Of a stretch of DNA of 64,000 nt, positions 45,517 through 53,898 are shown in pieces (position 1 is the first letter of the stretch; each line of letters starts with the position of its first letter). The notes under the pieces were generated by a model. The model did not search any database, was not told where the DNA came from, and worked only from the letters and a program-made list of their open reading frames with translations. The DNA is from Inediibacterium massiliense (GTDB taxonomy: Bacteria > Bacillota > Clostridia > Peptostreptococcales > Thermotaleaceae). The translations under genes were made by a program, and so were the position numbers. The DNA lies in NCBI RefSeq assembly GCF_001282725.1, contig NZ_LN876586.1:2023-66022 (forward strand), written 5' to 3'.

Positions 45517-46575
45517 ATGAAAAAATACAATATTGCAGTGATACCAGGAGATGGAATTGGGATTGAAGTGATGAAGGAAGGAATTAAGGTTTTAAACTTC
45601 TTGGAGAATATAGAGTTTACTTTTGATTGGTATGATTGGGGATGCGAATATTATTTAAAACATGGAAAGATGATGGACGATGATGGATTGGAAAAATTAA
45701 AAAAGTATGATGCAATTTTGCTTGGAGCTGTAGGATTTCCAGGAGTTGAAGATCATATATCCTTGAGAGGCCTTCTTCTAAAGATTAGACAAGGATTTAA
45801 TCAATATATCAATCTAAGACCCGTTAGACTTTTAGATGAAAGAGATTGCCCTCTTAAAAATAAAGATGTTCAAGATATTGATATGATATTTGTAAGAGAA
45901 AATACAGAAGGGGAATATGCAGGAGTAGGAGGAATACAAAGAGAAGGAACAGATGATGAAGTAGCTATTCAAACTAGTATTTTTACCAAAAGAAACACAA
46001 AAAAAGTAATGAAATATGCATTTGAATTAGCTAAAAAAAGAAATAAATTTAATAAAGTAACAAGTGTAACAAAATCTAATGCACTCAATTATAGTATGGT
46101 TTTTTGGGATAAAGTTTTTGAAGAAACAGCAAAAGAGTATGAAAGGATACAAAAAGAATCTTTTCATGTGGATGCTACAGCCATGTATATGTTACAAAAG
46201 CCAGAAACTTTTGATGTGATTGTTACTTCTAATCTTTTTGGAGATATTTTGACAGATCTAGGAGCTTCCTTACAAGGTGGATTGGGTTTTGCAGCAGGAG
46301 CCAATATCAATCCAGAAAGAGAATATCCATCTATGTTTGAACCAGTACATGGATCAGCTCCTGAGATTGCAGGAAAAGGACTTGCAAATCCTATTGCTAT
46401 GATTTGGTCTGTAAAAATGATGCTTGATTTTTTAGGACATGAGGATTTAGGAGATCAAGTGATGAAAGGAATTGAGAGAGCCTTAGAAGATAGAGAGAAA
46501 CTTACTCCAGATTTAGGAGGAAAGGGTACTACATCACAAACAGGAGATATCATATGTGAATATATGAAAAAGTAA
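45517..46575 (+). CDS. Isocitrate/isopropylmalate dehydrogenase family enzyme, tartrate/D-malate type
   Basis: A 352-residue NAD-dependent beta-decarboxylating dehydrogenase. The N-terminal IPGDGIGIEV is common to the family. WGCEYYLKHGKMM, the LLGAVGFPGVEDHISLRGLL stretch (in part) and NLRPVRLL match tartrate dehydrogenase/D-malate dehydrogenase rather than LeuB or Icd. Metal-binding aspartates are in the SNLFGDILTDLGA segment. ATG at 45517 follows AAAAGGAGGA; a longer frame runs into the element D region. The physiological substrate cannot be decided between tartrate, D-malate and 3-isopropylmalate analogues; no leu genes are nearby. Confidence 0.82.
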   Translation: MKKYNIAVIPGDGIGIEVMKEGIKVLNFLENIEFTFDWYDWGCEYYLKHGKMMDDDGLEKLKKYDAILLGAVGFPGVEDHISLRGLLLKIRQGFNQYINLRPVRLLDERDCPLKNKDVQDIDMIFVRENTEGEYAGVGGIQREGTDDEVAIQTSIFTKRNTKKVMKYAFELAKKRNKFNKVTSVTKSNALNYSMVFWDKVFEETAKEYERIQKESFHVDATAMYMLQKPETFDVIVTSNLFGDILTDLGASLQGGLGFAAGANINPEREYPSMFEPVHGSAPEIAGKGLANPIAMIWSVKMMLDFLGHEDLGDQVMKGIERALEDREKLTPDLGGKGTTSQTGDIICEYMKK

Positions 46576-46607
46576 GATCTAAATTGTAGTGTATTCATGA
46601 TTTTATG

Positions 46608-46636
46608 TTTACGTAAGTTTTATAGACAGATATAAT
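46608..46636 (+). promoter_or_regulatory. Promoter of the hutP-like gene
   Basis: TTTACG (46608-46613), 17-bp spacer, TATAAT (46631-46636). Confidence 0.8.
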
Positions 46637-46679
46637 AAATATAAAGGAATTCTTTAAAGGGTCATTTGGAGGTGAAAAT

Positions 46680-47102
46680 ATGAAATTTGATAGTATTGAT
46701 GTAGCGAGAGCATCTGTTGAGATTGCTATTTCTTCTTCAAGAGCCATAGAAGAAGAACAAATACAAAAGTTAAAGGAAAAAGGAATAAAGGGTGCAGCTG
46801 TAGATATAGGAGGAAATTTAATTCAATCTATTCCTAAGATTATTGAAAGAGCCATTATTGCATCCAGAAAAACAGGAGTCATAAAAGAATCTCATGTTTA
46901 TGATGGAGCTGTAGCAGGAGCAGCAAGAGAGGCCATTATGCAAGTGGCTATGAAGGCAAATGGATTGAATGTAGGAGGAAAGATCGGAATTGCCAGAAGT
47001 GGAGAACATTTAAGTGTATGTATTTTTATGAGTATAGGACTACTTCATTTAAATGAAGTAGTGATGGGACTTGCCCATCGTTCTGTTCCAGATCATATAT
47101 AA
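46680..47102 (+). CDS. HutP family RNA-binding protein
   Basis: A 140-residue protein resembling HutP, the histidine- and Mg2+-dependent antiterminator of Bacillus hut operons. Shared traits are the segment SRKTGVIKESHVYDGAVAGA, which matches the HutP SKKSGVI...ESHALYHA region, and the C-terminal GLAHRSVPDHI with its conserved histidines. No histidine utilisation genes lie nearby, as is usual for the many HutP paralogues of Clostridia, so the ligand and target may differ. GGAGGTG precedes the ATG. It has its own promoter and terminator. Confidence 0.8.
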   Translation: MKFDSIDVARASVEIAISSSRAIEEEQIQKLKEKGIKGAAVDIGGNLIQSIPKIIERAIIASRKTGVIKESHVYDGAVAGAAREAIMQVAMKANGLNVGGKIGIARSGEHLSVCIFMSIGLLHLNEVVMGLAHRSVPDHI

Positions 47103-47107
47103 AAATC

Positions 47108-47141
47108 AAACCTCTATCTTATGAAAGATAGAGGTTTTGCT
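47108..47141. terminator. Terminator between hutP-like gene and convergent antiporter gene
   Basis: A perfect 13-bp stem (47108-47120 with 47125-47137), 4-nt loop, T-rich tail on the plus strand and A-rich left flank that could serve the minus strand. Confidence 0.82.
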
Positions 47142-47142
47142 A

Positions 47143-48366
47143 TTATATTAATAGTTTTAATTTTTTTGCCATATATTCTGTAGTGCTTGCTTGCACAACT
47201 AAAGTGACTAATATAGTCATAAATACTACAGATGAAATAATATCATTATGAGGAATATGCATACTTGTAATCATTCCAGATAATGCTGCTGGGATAACTC
47301 CTGTTTCTCTTACCCATGTAATAAAAAGCTTATCGTTAAGAGTCCATTTTTCTTTTCTATAAAGACTTGTACAAACCCATACGACAATAGGTCTTGCAAT
47401 AAACATAAGAATTAAAACAATGACAAGTGATAGTTTCCAATATTTAGATAGAGCGATAAAATCTACATGAGTTCCTAATAATATAAAAATGCTCATTCTC
47501 ATCAATAATGATAAAGTTTCTCTTACATGAGTTTGAGTTGAAAAATTTTCTTCAGGAACAAAAAATCCAAAGTTTTTTTTATTTCCACAAACAAGTCCTA
47601 ATATAAATGTTGCCATGTATCCACTTCCATGAATAGCTTCAGCTAAAGTAAAAGAAATGACCACACCTAGTATAGAAATAATAGGAGCATATTCTTTGAA
47701 AATACCATATTTTTCATCAATAGAAAATGAAAATAATATACCCATTATGATTCCTACAGCAGCTCCTCCTAAAATCATAATCAATAGATTTACTATATTT
47801 CCCTGTAGAGAAAAGGTTCCTGAGTGGATAATCGTTAAAATAGAAAATACCAATATAGCTCCAGCTGCATCATTAAAGGCAGATTCACTGATTACGGCTT
47901 GTTTTACGTTATCCTTTATATGTACCTTTTGAAATACAGGTACTAATGTGGCAGGATCTGTAGAGGCAATTACTGATCCTAACAGAAGAGCGTAAATAAA
48001 ATCTATATGAAATACATACATAATAATGGTTCCCATAATTAAGGCAGATAAAAATACTCCTACAGTAGATAAAAGACCTACAGTAATTTTAATATTGTTA
48101 AGAATAGATAGTTTAATTTCTCTTCCTCCATCATATAGTATAAATGCGGAACCAAAAGTTAGAATAAGTTGATAAGTAATAGCGTTTCCATGGATATCAA
48201 TAAGATTTAATCCAGCAGGACCAATAATAATTCCTGCAATTAAAAATAGAACCACATCAGGAAGTTTTATAAACTTACTAATTTTCCCAGAAACCATTCC
48301 AGCAATAATTACTGTAACAAAGGCAATAAACATTTTGTGTGTAGCTACAATAGCAGCAGTTTCCAT
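47143..48366 (-). CDS. Cation:proton antiporter (NhaP/CPA1-like)
   Basis: A 407-residue membrane protein with about twelve helices. Conserved motifs are STDPATLVPVF and SAFNDAAGAI, the TDP and ND pairs that form the ion site of CPA1 Na+/H+ or K+/H+ exchangers. The C-terminus lacks a nucleotide-binding or TrkA domain. ATG at 48366 (minus strand) is preceded by GAGGAGGA; the longer frame to 48420 lacks a site. The transported cation is not decided by sequence. Confidence 0.85.
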   Translation of the reverse strand: METAAIVATHKMFIAFVTVIIAGMVSGKISKFIKLPDVVLFLIAGIIIGPAGLNLIDIHGNAITYQLILTFGSAFILYDGGREIKLSILNNIKITVGLLSTVGVFLSALIMGTIIMYVFHIDFIYALLLGSVIASTDPATLVPVFQKVHIKDNVKQAVISESAFNDAAGAILVFSILTIIHSGTFSLQGNIVNLLIMILGGAAVGIIMGILFSFSIDEKYGIFKEYAPIISILGVVISFTLAEAIHGSGYMATFILGLVCGNKKNFGFFVPEENFSTQTHVRETLSLLMRMSIFILLGTHVDFIALSKYWKLSLVIVLILMFIARPIVVWVCTSLYRKEKWTLNDKLFITWVRETGVIPAALSGMITSMHIPHNDIISSVVFMTILVTLVVQASTTEYMAKKLKLLI

Positions 48367-48553
48367 AAAAAATCCTCCTCTCTCTTTTAAAAAACTATAG
48401 GTTAAAAAGTGAAAACTCAATCATTATATAACGATCTTTACACATATGCAAGAGGTCTTTTATATTTTGGAAAAAATGAATTTTTTCCGTCAAAAACTTG
48501 AAAATGATGAAATACTTCGATTTTTTACATATTAAATATGATAAATTATATTG

Positions 48554-48759
48554 GAGTTTGTAGAAAAAGTCATAAAAAACGTCACTAAATTTTCAAATTT
48601 GGAAAATATATAGAAACGATCGAAAATAGCATTACAAACTCACTATGTTCAAACAGTGTAATGCTAAGCATTTTCTCACTTATTCTATATTTTCACAAAT
48701 TCTCAATAATTGTTCCTTATTCTTATGACTTTGCTAAAATATAGTTTGTTCACAGTCTG
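48554..48759 (+). mobile_element. MITE-like element copy E
   Basis: A complete 206-bp copy flanked by a perfect 20-bp direct repeat (48534-48553 and 48760-48779). The last three bases of the right repeat (TTG) are the start of the -35 box of the downstream promoter, so insertion was directly upstream of that promoter and left it intact. Confidence 0.9.
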
Positions 48760-48776
48760 AAATATGATAAATTATA

Positions 48777-48805
48777 TTGACATAATTATAGTATTAACAT
48801 ATAAT
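48777..48805 (+). promoter_or_regulatory. Consensus promoter of the TrpXYZ-like operon
   Basis: TTGACA (48777-48782), 17-bp spacer, TATAAT (48800-48805): perfect sigma-A consensus. Confidence 0.88.
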
Positions 48806-48816
48806 AATATAAAAAT

Positions 48817-48996
48817 TAGTAGGCAGTTGGTAGGTAGTTTTGTAGGATGGTAGGAATGTAGTTTATAAAAAAAGGTAGCTAAGGTAGAATGGTAGGGAGA
48901 ATAGAAGTCCTTTTTAAGGATTTATTTGTGTATGCAAAACTCTCTTACTGGGAGTTTTTTTTATTACAAAAAATTAGGAGGATGGTAGAATGGTAG
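48817..48996 (+). promoter_or_regulatory. TAG-triplet-rich leader with terminator
   Basis: Between the start site and the terminator, ten TAG triplets start at 48817, 48820, 48831, 48835, 48843, 48851, 48859, 48876, 48885 and 48893, with GAG at 48897 and TAG at 48902. Four more TAG/GAG triplets cover the ribosome site and start codon (48975-48996). Many are 8-9 bases apart within GGTAG units. The pattern resembles sites of the tryptophan-binding TRAP protein, but the spacing is longer than usual. A 35-codon frame (48889-48996) with two Trp codons overlaps it; its ribosome site is weak. Confidence 0.5.
48936..48962 (+). terminator. Leader terminator before the TrpXYZ-like operon
   Basis: AAAACTCTC (48936-48944) pairs with GGGAGTTTT (48950-48958, one T-G pair), then a T-run. 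Its place between promoter and first gene suggests attenuation. Confidence 0.75.
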
Positions 48997-49979
48997 GAAA
49001 AAATTTATTGAAAAAAGTAGCAGTGTTTTTGGTAGGTTTGGTATTTTTGGTAGGATGCAGTGAACAAACTACATCAGATAATCAAGAGAAAATGATTCAA
49101 GTGGGCATTAGCCAAATTATTGAACATCCAGCACTAGATGCAGCGAGAAAAGGGTTTGAAGATGCTTTAGAAGAAGAGTTTTCAGGAAAAATAAATATTG
49201 ATTTTCAAAATGCCCAAGGGGATATTCCTACAGCACAAGCTATTGCACAAAATTTTGTATCCCAAAAAAAAGATATGATTTTTGCTATTGCAACACCAGC
49301 AGTACAAGCAGCTTTTAATGCTACAAAGGAAATTCCAATTGTAATGGCTGCAGTTACAGATCCTGTGGAGGCAGAACTTGTAAAATCTTTAGAAAAACCA
49401 GGAACAAATGTTACAGGAACAATTGATATGGCACCTATGAACAAGCAATTTCAATTATTAAAAACAATTGTACCTAATGCAAAAAAGGTAGGTATTTTAT
49501 ACAATACAAGTGAAATTAATTCAGAAATTCAAATGAAAATGGCCAAAAATGAAGCAAAAAAATTAGGGCTAGAAGTGATTGCATCAGGAGTTACAAATGT
49601 AAATGAAGTATCCCAAGCTTTAAGTATTCTTTCAAAGGACATTGATGTTTTATATACTCCAACAGATAATTTGGTAGCATCTTCTATGACTTTAATTACA
49701 GAAGAATGCACAAAGAAAGGAATTCCTGTAATTGGAGCAGAAGAAGCTCATGTAAAAGGTGGAGCTTTAGCAACAGAAGGAATCGATTACTATAAATCAG
49801 GATTTGAAGCAGGGAAAATAGCCAGTGAAATATTAAAGGGAAAAGATCCAAAGGAAATTCCTATTGGACTACCAAAGGATACTCAATTGGTGATCAATAT
49901 GGATACAGCTAAAAAGTTAAATATTCAAATACCAAAAGAGTTAGAAAGTAAAGCTGAAATGATAGGAAGTGGTGAGTAA
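48990..49979 (+). CDS. ABC transporter substrate-binding lipoprotein (TrpX-like)
   Basis: A 329-residue lipoprotein with lipobox LVGC (Cys23) and a type I periplasmic-binding fold of the ABC_sub_bind (PF04392-like) family. It resembles TrpX proteins, inferred in Firmicutes to bind tryptophan because their operons often have Trp T-boxes. Here there is no T-box; the leader instead is rich in TAG triplets. AGGAGG lies eight bases before the ATG. It forms an operon with a permease and an ATPase. Ligand assignment is tentative. Confidence 0.78.
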   Translation: MVGKNLLKKVAVFLVGLVFLVGCSEQTTSDNQEKMIQVGISQIIEHPALDAARKGFEDALEEEFSGKINIDFQNAQGDIPTAQAIAQNFVSQKKDMIFAIATPAVQAAFNATKEIPIVMAAVTDPVEAELVKSLEKPGTNVTGTIDMAPMNKQFQLLKTIVPNAKKVGILYNTSEINSEIQMKMAKNEAKKLGLEVIASGVTNVNEVSQALSILSKDIDVLYTPTDNLVASSMTLITEECTKKGIPVIGAEEAHVKGGALATEGIDYYKSGFEAGKIASEILKGKDPKEIPIGLPKDTQLVINMDTAKKLNIQIPKELESKAEMIGSGE

Positions 49980-49980
49980 T

Positions 49981-50874
49981 ATGGAGTTTTGGGTTAATAT
50001 ATTAGAGCAGGGATTGTTGTTTGGAATTATGGTTTTAGGCGTATATATTACTTATAAAATATTAGATTTTCCGGATCTTTCAGTAGATGGAACTTTTCCT
50101 CTCGGAGCAGCAGTAACGGCTGCTGCTCTTACAAAGGGAATAGACCCTATTTTTTCTATGATTTTATCAGTAATAGCTGGAATGATTGGAGGATTCGTTA
50201 CAGGATACCTTCATGTAAAGCTTAAAATTACTAACTTATTATCAGGAATATTAGTCATGATTGGACTATATTCTATTAACTTAAGAATTATGGGAAAAGC
50301 CAATGTTCCTCTTTTTAATCAAAAAACTATTTTTAGTATAGGAATCAAACCGATTTGGATTATTTTATTGTTTGCATTATGTATTAAACTGTTATTAGAT
50401 ATTTTTTTAAAGACAAAGTTTGGATTTTTATTAAAAGCTACAGGAGATAATCCTCAATTGGTTACTTCTTTAGGAATAGATATAGGATTTACAAAAATAG
50501 TAGGACTCATGTTTTCAAATGGACTCGTAGCTTTATCAGGATCACTAGCAGCTCAATATCAAAATTTTTCAGATATAGGAATGGGTACAGGAATTGTTGT
50601 TATGGGGCTTGCATCTATTATATTTGGAGAAGCTGTTTTAAGCAAAATTTCATTTATTCTTCCTACAACTATGGCGTTAGTAGGATCTATTCTTTATAAA
50701 ATGAGTATGGCTTTTGCACTAAGATTAAATTTTCCACCTACAGATTTAAAACTCATTACAGCTGTAATTGTAGCATTAGCATTAGCATTAAATGAGAAGA
50801 AAATTGGAGCTTCTATTAAAAAAATATTTATAGTAGGAGGGGATTGTCCTGTTACGAATACGAAATCTATCTAA
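49981..50874 (+). CDS. ABC transporter permease (TrpY-like)
   Basis: A 297-residue, eight-to-nine-helix permease of the LivH/BPD_transp_2 type, with the GATGDNPQLVTSLGID-like cytoplasmic loop (KATGDNPQLVTSLGIDIG) that contacts the ATPase. ATG at 49981 follows the binding-protein stop by one base, with GGTGAG inside the upstream gene as ribosome site. Its last 26 bases overlap the CTG-initiated ATPase gene. Confidence 0.82.
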   Translation: MEFWVNILEQGLLFGIMVLGVYITYKILDFPDLSVDGTFPLGAAVTAAALTKGIDPIFSMILSVIAGMIGGFVTGYLHVKLKITNLLSGILVMIGLYSINLRIMGKANVPLFNQKTIFSIGIKPIWIILLFALCIKLLLDIFLKTKFGFLLKATGDNPQLVTSLGIDIGFTKIVGLMFSNGLVALSGSLAAQYQNFSDIGMGTGIVVMGLASIIFGEAVLSKISFILPTTMALVGSILYKMSMAFALRLNFPPTDLKLITAVIVALALALNEKKIGASIKKIFIVGGDCPVTNTKSI

Positions 50875-51643
50875 AACTTTTCATAAAGATACGGTAAATG
50901 AAAAAAAGGTATTTGAAAACTTTTCAATACATGTAGAAAAAGGAGATTTTATTACGATTATAGGAAGTAATGGAGCAGGAAAGTCTACTCTTTTGAATTT
51001 GATATCAGGATCTATTCCTATGGACATGGGAAGTCTTCTTTTAAGAGATGAGGATATTTCTAAGAAGCCAGAATATAAAAGAACGAAAGTAATTGGAAGG
51101 GTTTTTCAGGATCCTACCATGGGTACATCTCCATCTATGACTATACTTGAAAATCTTTCTATGGCAGCTCATAAGGGGAAGAAGTTTAATTTAACTATGG
51201 GTATTTCCAAAAAAGATATTTCTCAATTTGTAGATTTAGTATCTCAACTTTCTTTAGGTCTTGAGAATCAAATTCATACGAAAGTAGGTTTATTATCCGG
51301 AGGACAAAGGCAAGCGTTGGCTCTTTTAATGTCTACCATTTCAAATCCTCATGTTCTTTTATTAGATGAGCATACAGCAGCACTTGATCCAAAGACTTCT
51401 GAAAGAATTATAGAGCTTACTCAAAAAATTGTGGAAGATAGAAAAATTACAACTTTAATGGTGACCCATAATCTTCATCAAGCTATCTCTATAGGAAATA
51501 GACTCATTATGATGCACAAAGGAAATATTATATTAGACATGAAGGGACAACAAAAAAAGGAATTGACCATAGAAAAGCTTTTAAATTGTTTTGAACAAAT
51601 TCAAAAAGATGATGTATTTAGCGATCGCTTGTTATTTTCATAA
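50849..51643 (+). CDS. ABC transporter ATPase (TrpZ-like), CTG start
   Basis: A 264-residue ATPase. Walker A GSNGAGKST lies at about residues 40-48, the signature is LSGGQRQA, Walker B is LLLDEHTAALD, with the switch histidine in VTHNLHQA. The first ATG/GTG/TTG in frame is the TTG at 50993, which is after Walker A and would remove it. The only codon at proper distance (eight bases) from AGGAGG (50835-50840) is CTG at 50849, giving the normal N-terminus LRIRNLSKTF. The His in DEHTAALD replaces the more usual Pro or Ala. A hairpin terminator follows. Confidence 0.82.
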   Translation: MLRIRNLSKTFHKDTVNEKKVFENFSIHVEKGDFITIIGSNGAGKSTLLNLISGSIPMDMGSLLLRDEDISKKPEYKRTKVIGRVFQDPTMGTSPSMTILENLSMAAHKGKKFNLTMGISKKDISQFVDLVSQLSLGLENQIHTKVGLLSGGQRQALALLMSTISNPHVLLLDEHTAALDPKTSERIIELTQKIVEDRKITTLMVTHNLHQAISIGNRLIMMHKGNIILDMKGQQKKELTIEKLLNCFEQIQKDDVFSDRLLFS

Positions 51644-51646
51644 AAT

Positions 51647-51680
51647 AAAAAAATCAACCATATTGGTTGATTTTTTTATT
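51647..51680. terminator. Bidirectional terminator between convergent genes
   Basis: A 14-bp perfect stem (51647-51660 with 51664-51677) including A7 and T7 runs; serves the TrpZ-like gene and the S1 protein gene. Confidence 0.88.
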
Positions 51681-52062
51681 TATTGGATTTTTCCATCCAA
51701 GCTTTTAATTGATCTGCAAGAGGATTAAAAGCTTCTTTGTTTTCAGGATCTTGATAGTTCATATTGTTTTTCTTTTGTTTTGGGCGACGAGGACGATTTT
51801 CTTGAGTAGTTTCTGGAGCAGGTTGTGTTTCACGAATAGAAAGTGAAATTTTTCCGGACGTTTCGTCTACAGAAAGTACTTTTACTTGTACTTCATCTCC
51901 AACAGAAAGAAAATCATTGATATCCTTCACAAATGCATGAGCTACTTGTGAAATATGAACTAATCCTTCTTTTCCTTCTTCAAGTGCTACAAAAGCACCA
52001 AAAGGTTTAATGGCAGTAACTTTGCCAGTAAGAATGTTTCCTGTTTGAATAGTATTTGACAT
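51676..52062 (-). CDS. S1 RNA-binding domain protein (YugI/GSP13-like)
   Basis: A 128-residue protein: one S1 domain (about residues 6-76, GNILTGKVTAIKPFGAFVAL and GLVHISQVA), then a low-complexity tail rich in Pro, Gln and basic residues (RPRRPKQKK). It resembles general stress protein 13 (YugI) of Bacillus, a ribosome-associated protein. ATG at 52062 on the minus strand is eight bases after AGGAG; a GTG two codons earlier is less well placed. Confidence 0.85.
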   Translation of the reverse strand: MSNTIQTGNILTGKVTAIKPFGAFVALEEGKEGLVHISQVAHAFVKDINDFLSVGDEVQVKVLSVDETSGKISLSIRETQPAPETTQENRPRRPKQKKNNMNYQDPENKEAFNPLADQLKAWMEKSNK

Positions 52063-52309
52063 AAGCACAACTCCTAATTGTTTTTTTCCTATTTAGTATA
52101 CCACAATGACATAAAAAAACAAGGAAATGAGAATGATTTAAAAGTATCTTATTTTGTATTATCTACAAGGAAACGAGATTAATCCTAAAAGAAAGTGGTA
52201 TAATTTAGGGAAATAGATATATTTGTAGAGGAATGAGTGTATAAGCATGAGAATTGTTTTTGACGAATAAATAGAGCAATCTTATAATTAATAGTTAGTT
52301 AATATAAAA

Positions 52310-52435
52310 TACGCTGAGTTCTAAAAAGAAGCGGGGGACCCTTTATTAGGGGCGAATTCCAAAAGGATAGGATAACTCTTTCAATCCGAGCCCGACAGCT
52401 AACCTCGTAAGTGTTGAAAGAGGAGATGACAGGAT
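52310..52435 (+). promoter_or_regulatory. c-di-AMP riboswitch (ydaO/yuaA class)
   Basis: Conserved parts of the ydaO class are present: GCGGGGGACCC, GGGGCGAATTCC, GATAGGATAACTCTTTC, CCGAGCCCGACAGCTAACCTC (in part) and GTAAGTGTTGAAAGAGGAG. It sits upstream of a potassium transporter gene with a terminator between, the usual off-switch arrangement in which c-di-AMP lowers K+ uptake. The sequence from 52090 to 52309 shows nothing else definite. Confidence 0.93.
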
Positions 52436-52467
52436 AAAAAATCATGGTTTCTCCATGATTTTTTTTA
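52436..52467 (+). terminator. Riboswitch expression-platform terminator
   Basis: A perfect 12-bp stem (52436-52447 with 52453-52464) and a T-run, 32 bases before the ktrB start. Confidence 0.88.
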
Positions 52468-52498
52468 TTTTCAAAATTTGATAGTTGGTGGTGTAGTA

Positions 52499-53854
52499 AT
52501 GAATACTAGAAAGAAGATGGACTTATTTCAATTAGATCCGAGCCAAATTTTAGTTTTGGGATTTTCGATTGTTATTATTATAGGATCTATACTTTTAAAC
52601 CTTCCGATCGCTTCTAAAAGTGGTGAAAGTGTGGGCTTTATTAATGCATTTTTTACAGCAACATCATCAGTATGTGTTACAGGTCTTATTGTAGTAGATA
52701 CAGGAACACACTGGACTGTTTTTGGTCAAACCATTATTATACTCTTGATTCAAGTGGGTGGATTAGGATTTATGACAATGGGGACGTTTATTGCATTTGT
52801 AGTGGGAAAAAAAATCACATTAAAAGAGCGTCTTGTCATGCAGGAAGCTTTAAATCAGTTTTCGATCTCTGGTATTGTTAGATTTACAAAATATATTCTT
52901 ATTACTACCTTTGTAATTGAAAGTATAGGAGCTATTTTATTATCTATTAAATTTGTTCCTAGGTTTGGATGGACCAAAGGAATTGGATATGGAATTTTCC
53001 ATGCAATTTCTGCATTTTGCAATGCAGGATTTGATTTGATAGGAAATTTTTCAAGTCTTACAGGATATGTAGATGATGTTTTAGTGAATTTTACAATCTG
53101 TGGTTTGATTATATGTGGAGGACTTGGATATACAGTAATTCTTGAAATGATTACAAAAAAAAGAGTGAGCAAATTTTCTCTTCATTCAAAAATGGTGCTA
53201 ATGATTACAACTGTATTAATTGTAGCAGGATTTGTAGCTATTTTTGTATTAGAATATAATAATCCAGATACTTTACAAAAACTTAGTTTGAAAGGAAAAA
53301 TTCTTGCATCTGTGTTTCAGTCTGTTTCACCAAGGACAGCTGGATTTAATACAGTACCTATAGATAAAATGACTATGGCATCTATATTTTTTACAATTCT
53401 TTTAATGTTTATAGGAGGATCTCCAGCAGGTACAGCAGGAGGAATTAAAACTACAACAGCAGGAGTACTCATTCTTACTATTATTTCTGTGATTAAAGGA
53501 AAAGAGGATACACAAATTTTTGATAGACGTATTGCAAAAGATTTGATTAATAGAGCCTTAGCTGTAGTAGGAATTGCTATGATGATTGTAGTTGTGATTA
53601 CAATACTTCTTTCTATAACGGAGAAGGGTTTTCAATTTATTGAGATATTATTTGAAGTGGTTTCAGCGTTTGGTACAGTAGGACTTTCTGTAGGAATTAC
53701 TTCTAAGCTTACTTCTATAGGAAAAATACTTATTGCTTTTACTATGTTTGCAGGAAGAGTAGGACCTCTTACCATTGCCGTAGCTTTAGCTAAAAAACAA
53801 AAGAAGGAAAAAGCCTGTATCAGATACCCAGAGGATAAAGTGATTGTAGGATAA
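52499..53854 (+). CDS. ktrB: Potassium uptake protein, TrkH/KtrB family
   Basis: A 451-residue K+-translocating subunit with four pore repeats. The filter segments are visible in ATSSVCVTGL, SAFCNAGFDL, SPRTAGFNT and SAFGTVGLSVG. The length of about 450 fits KtrB rather than the longer TrkH. The ATG at 52499 has only a weak GGTGG site; the TTG at 52478 lies too close to the terminator. The regulatory NAD/ATP-binding subunit KtrA is not adjacent. The c-di-AMP riboswitch upstream matches the known control of K+ uptake. Confidence 0.88.
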   Translation: MNTRKKMDLFQLDPSQILVLGFSIVIIIGSILLNLPIASKSGESVGFINAFFTATSSVCVTGLIVVDTGTHWTVFGQTIIILLIQVGGLGFMTMGTFIAFVVGKKITLKERLVMQEALNQFSISGIVRFTKYILITTFVIESIGAILLSIKFVPRFGWTKGIGYGIFHAISAFCNAGFDLIGNFSSLTGYVDDVLVNFTICGLIICGGLGYTVILEMITKKRVSKFSLHSKMVLMITTVLIVAGFVAIFVLEYNNPDTLQKLSLKGKILASVFQSVSPRTAGFNTVPIDKMTMASIFFTILLMFIGGSPAGTAGGIKTTTAGVLILTIISVIKGKEDTQIFDRRIAKDLINRALAVVGIAMMIVVVITILLSITEKGFQFIEILFEVVSAFGTVGLSVGITSKLTSIGKILIAFTMFAGRVGPLTIAVALAKKQKKEKACIRYPEDKVIVG

Positions 53855-53898
53855 TTATTTAGATCAATAAGGGGAAAACAATATATAGTAGATATATT

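Noticed and set aside
48982-48996. Mini-frame MVEW as a tryptophan leader peptide
   Set aside because: Its ATG directly abuts the AGGAGG site, leaving no spacing for initiation; only the longer 35-codon frame is kept as a weak possibility.
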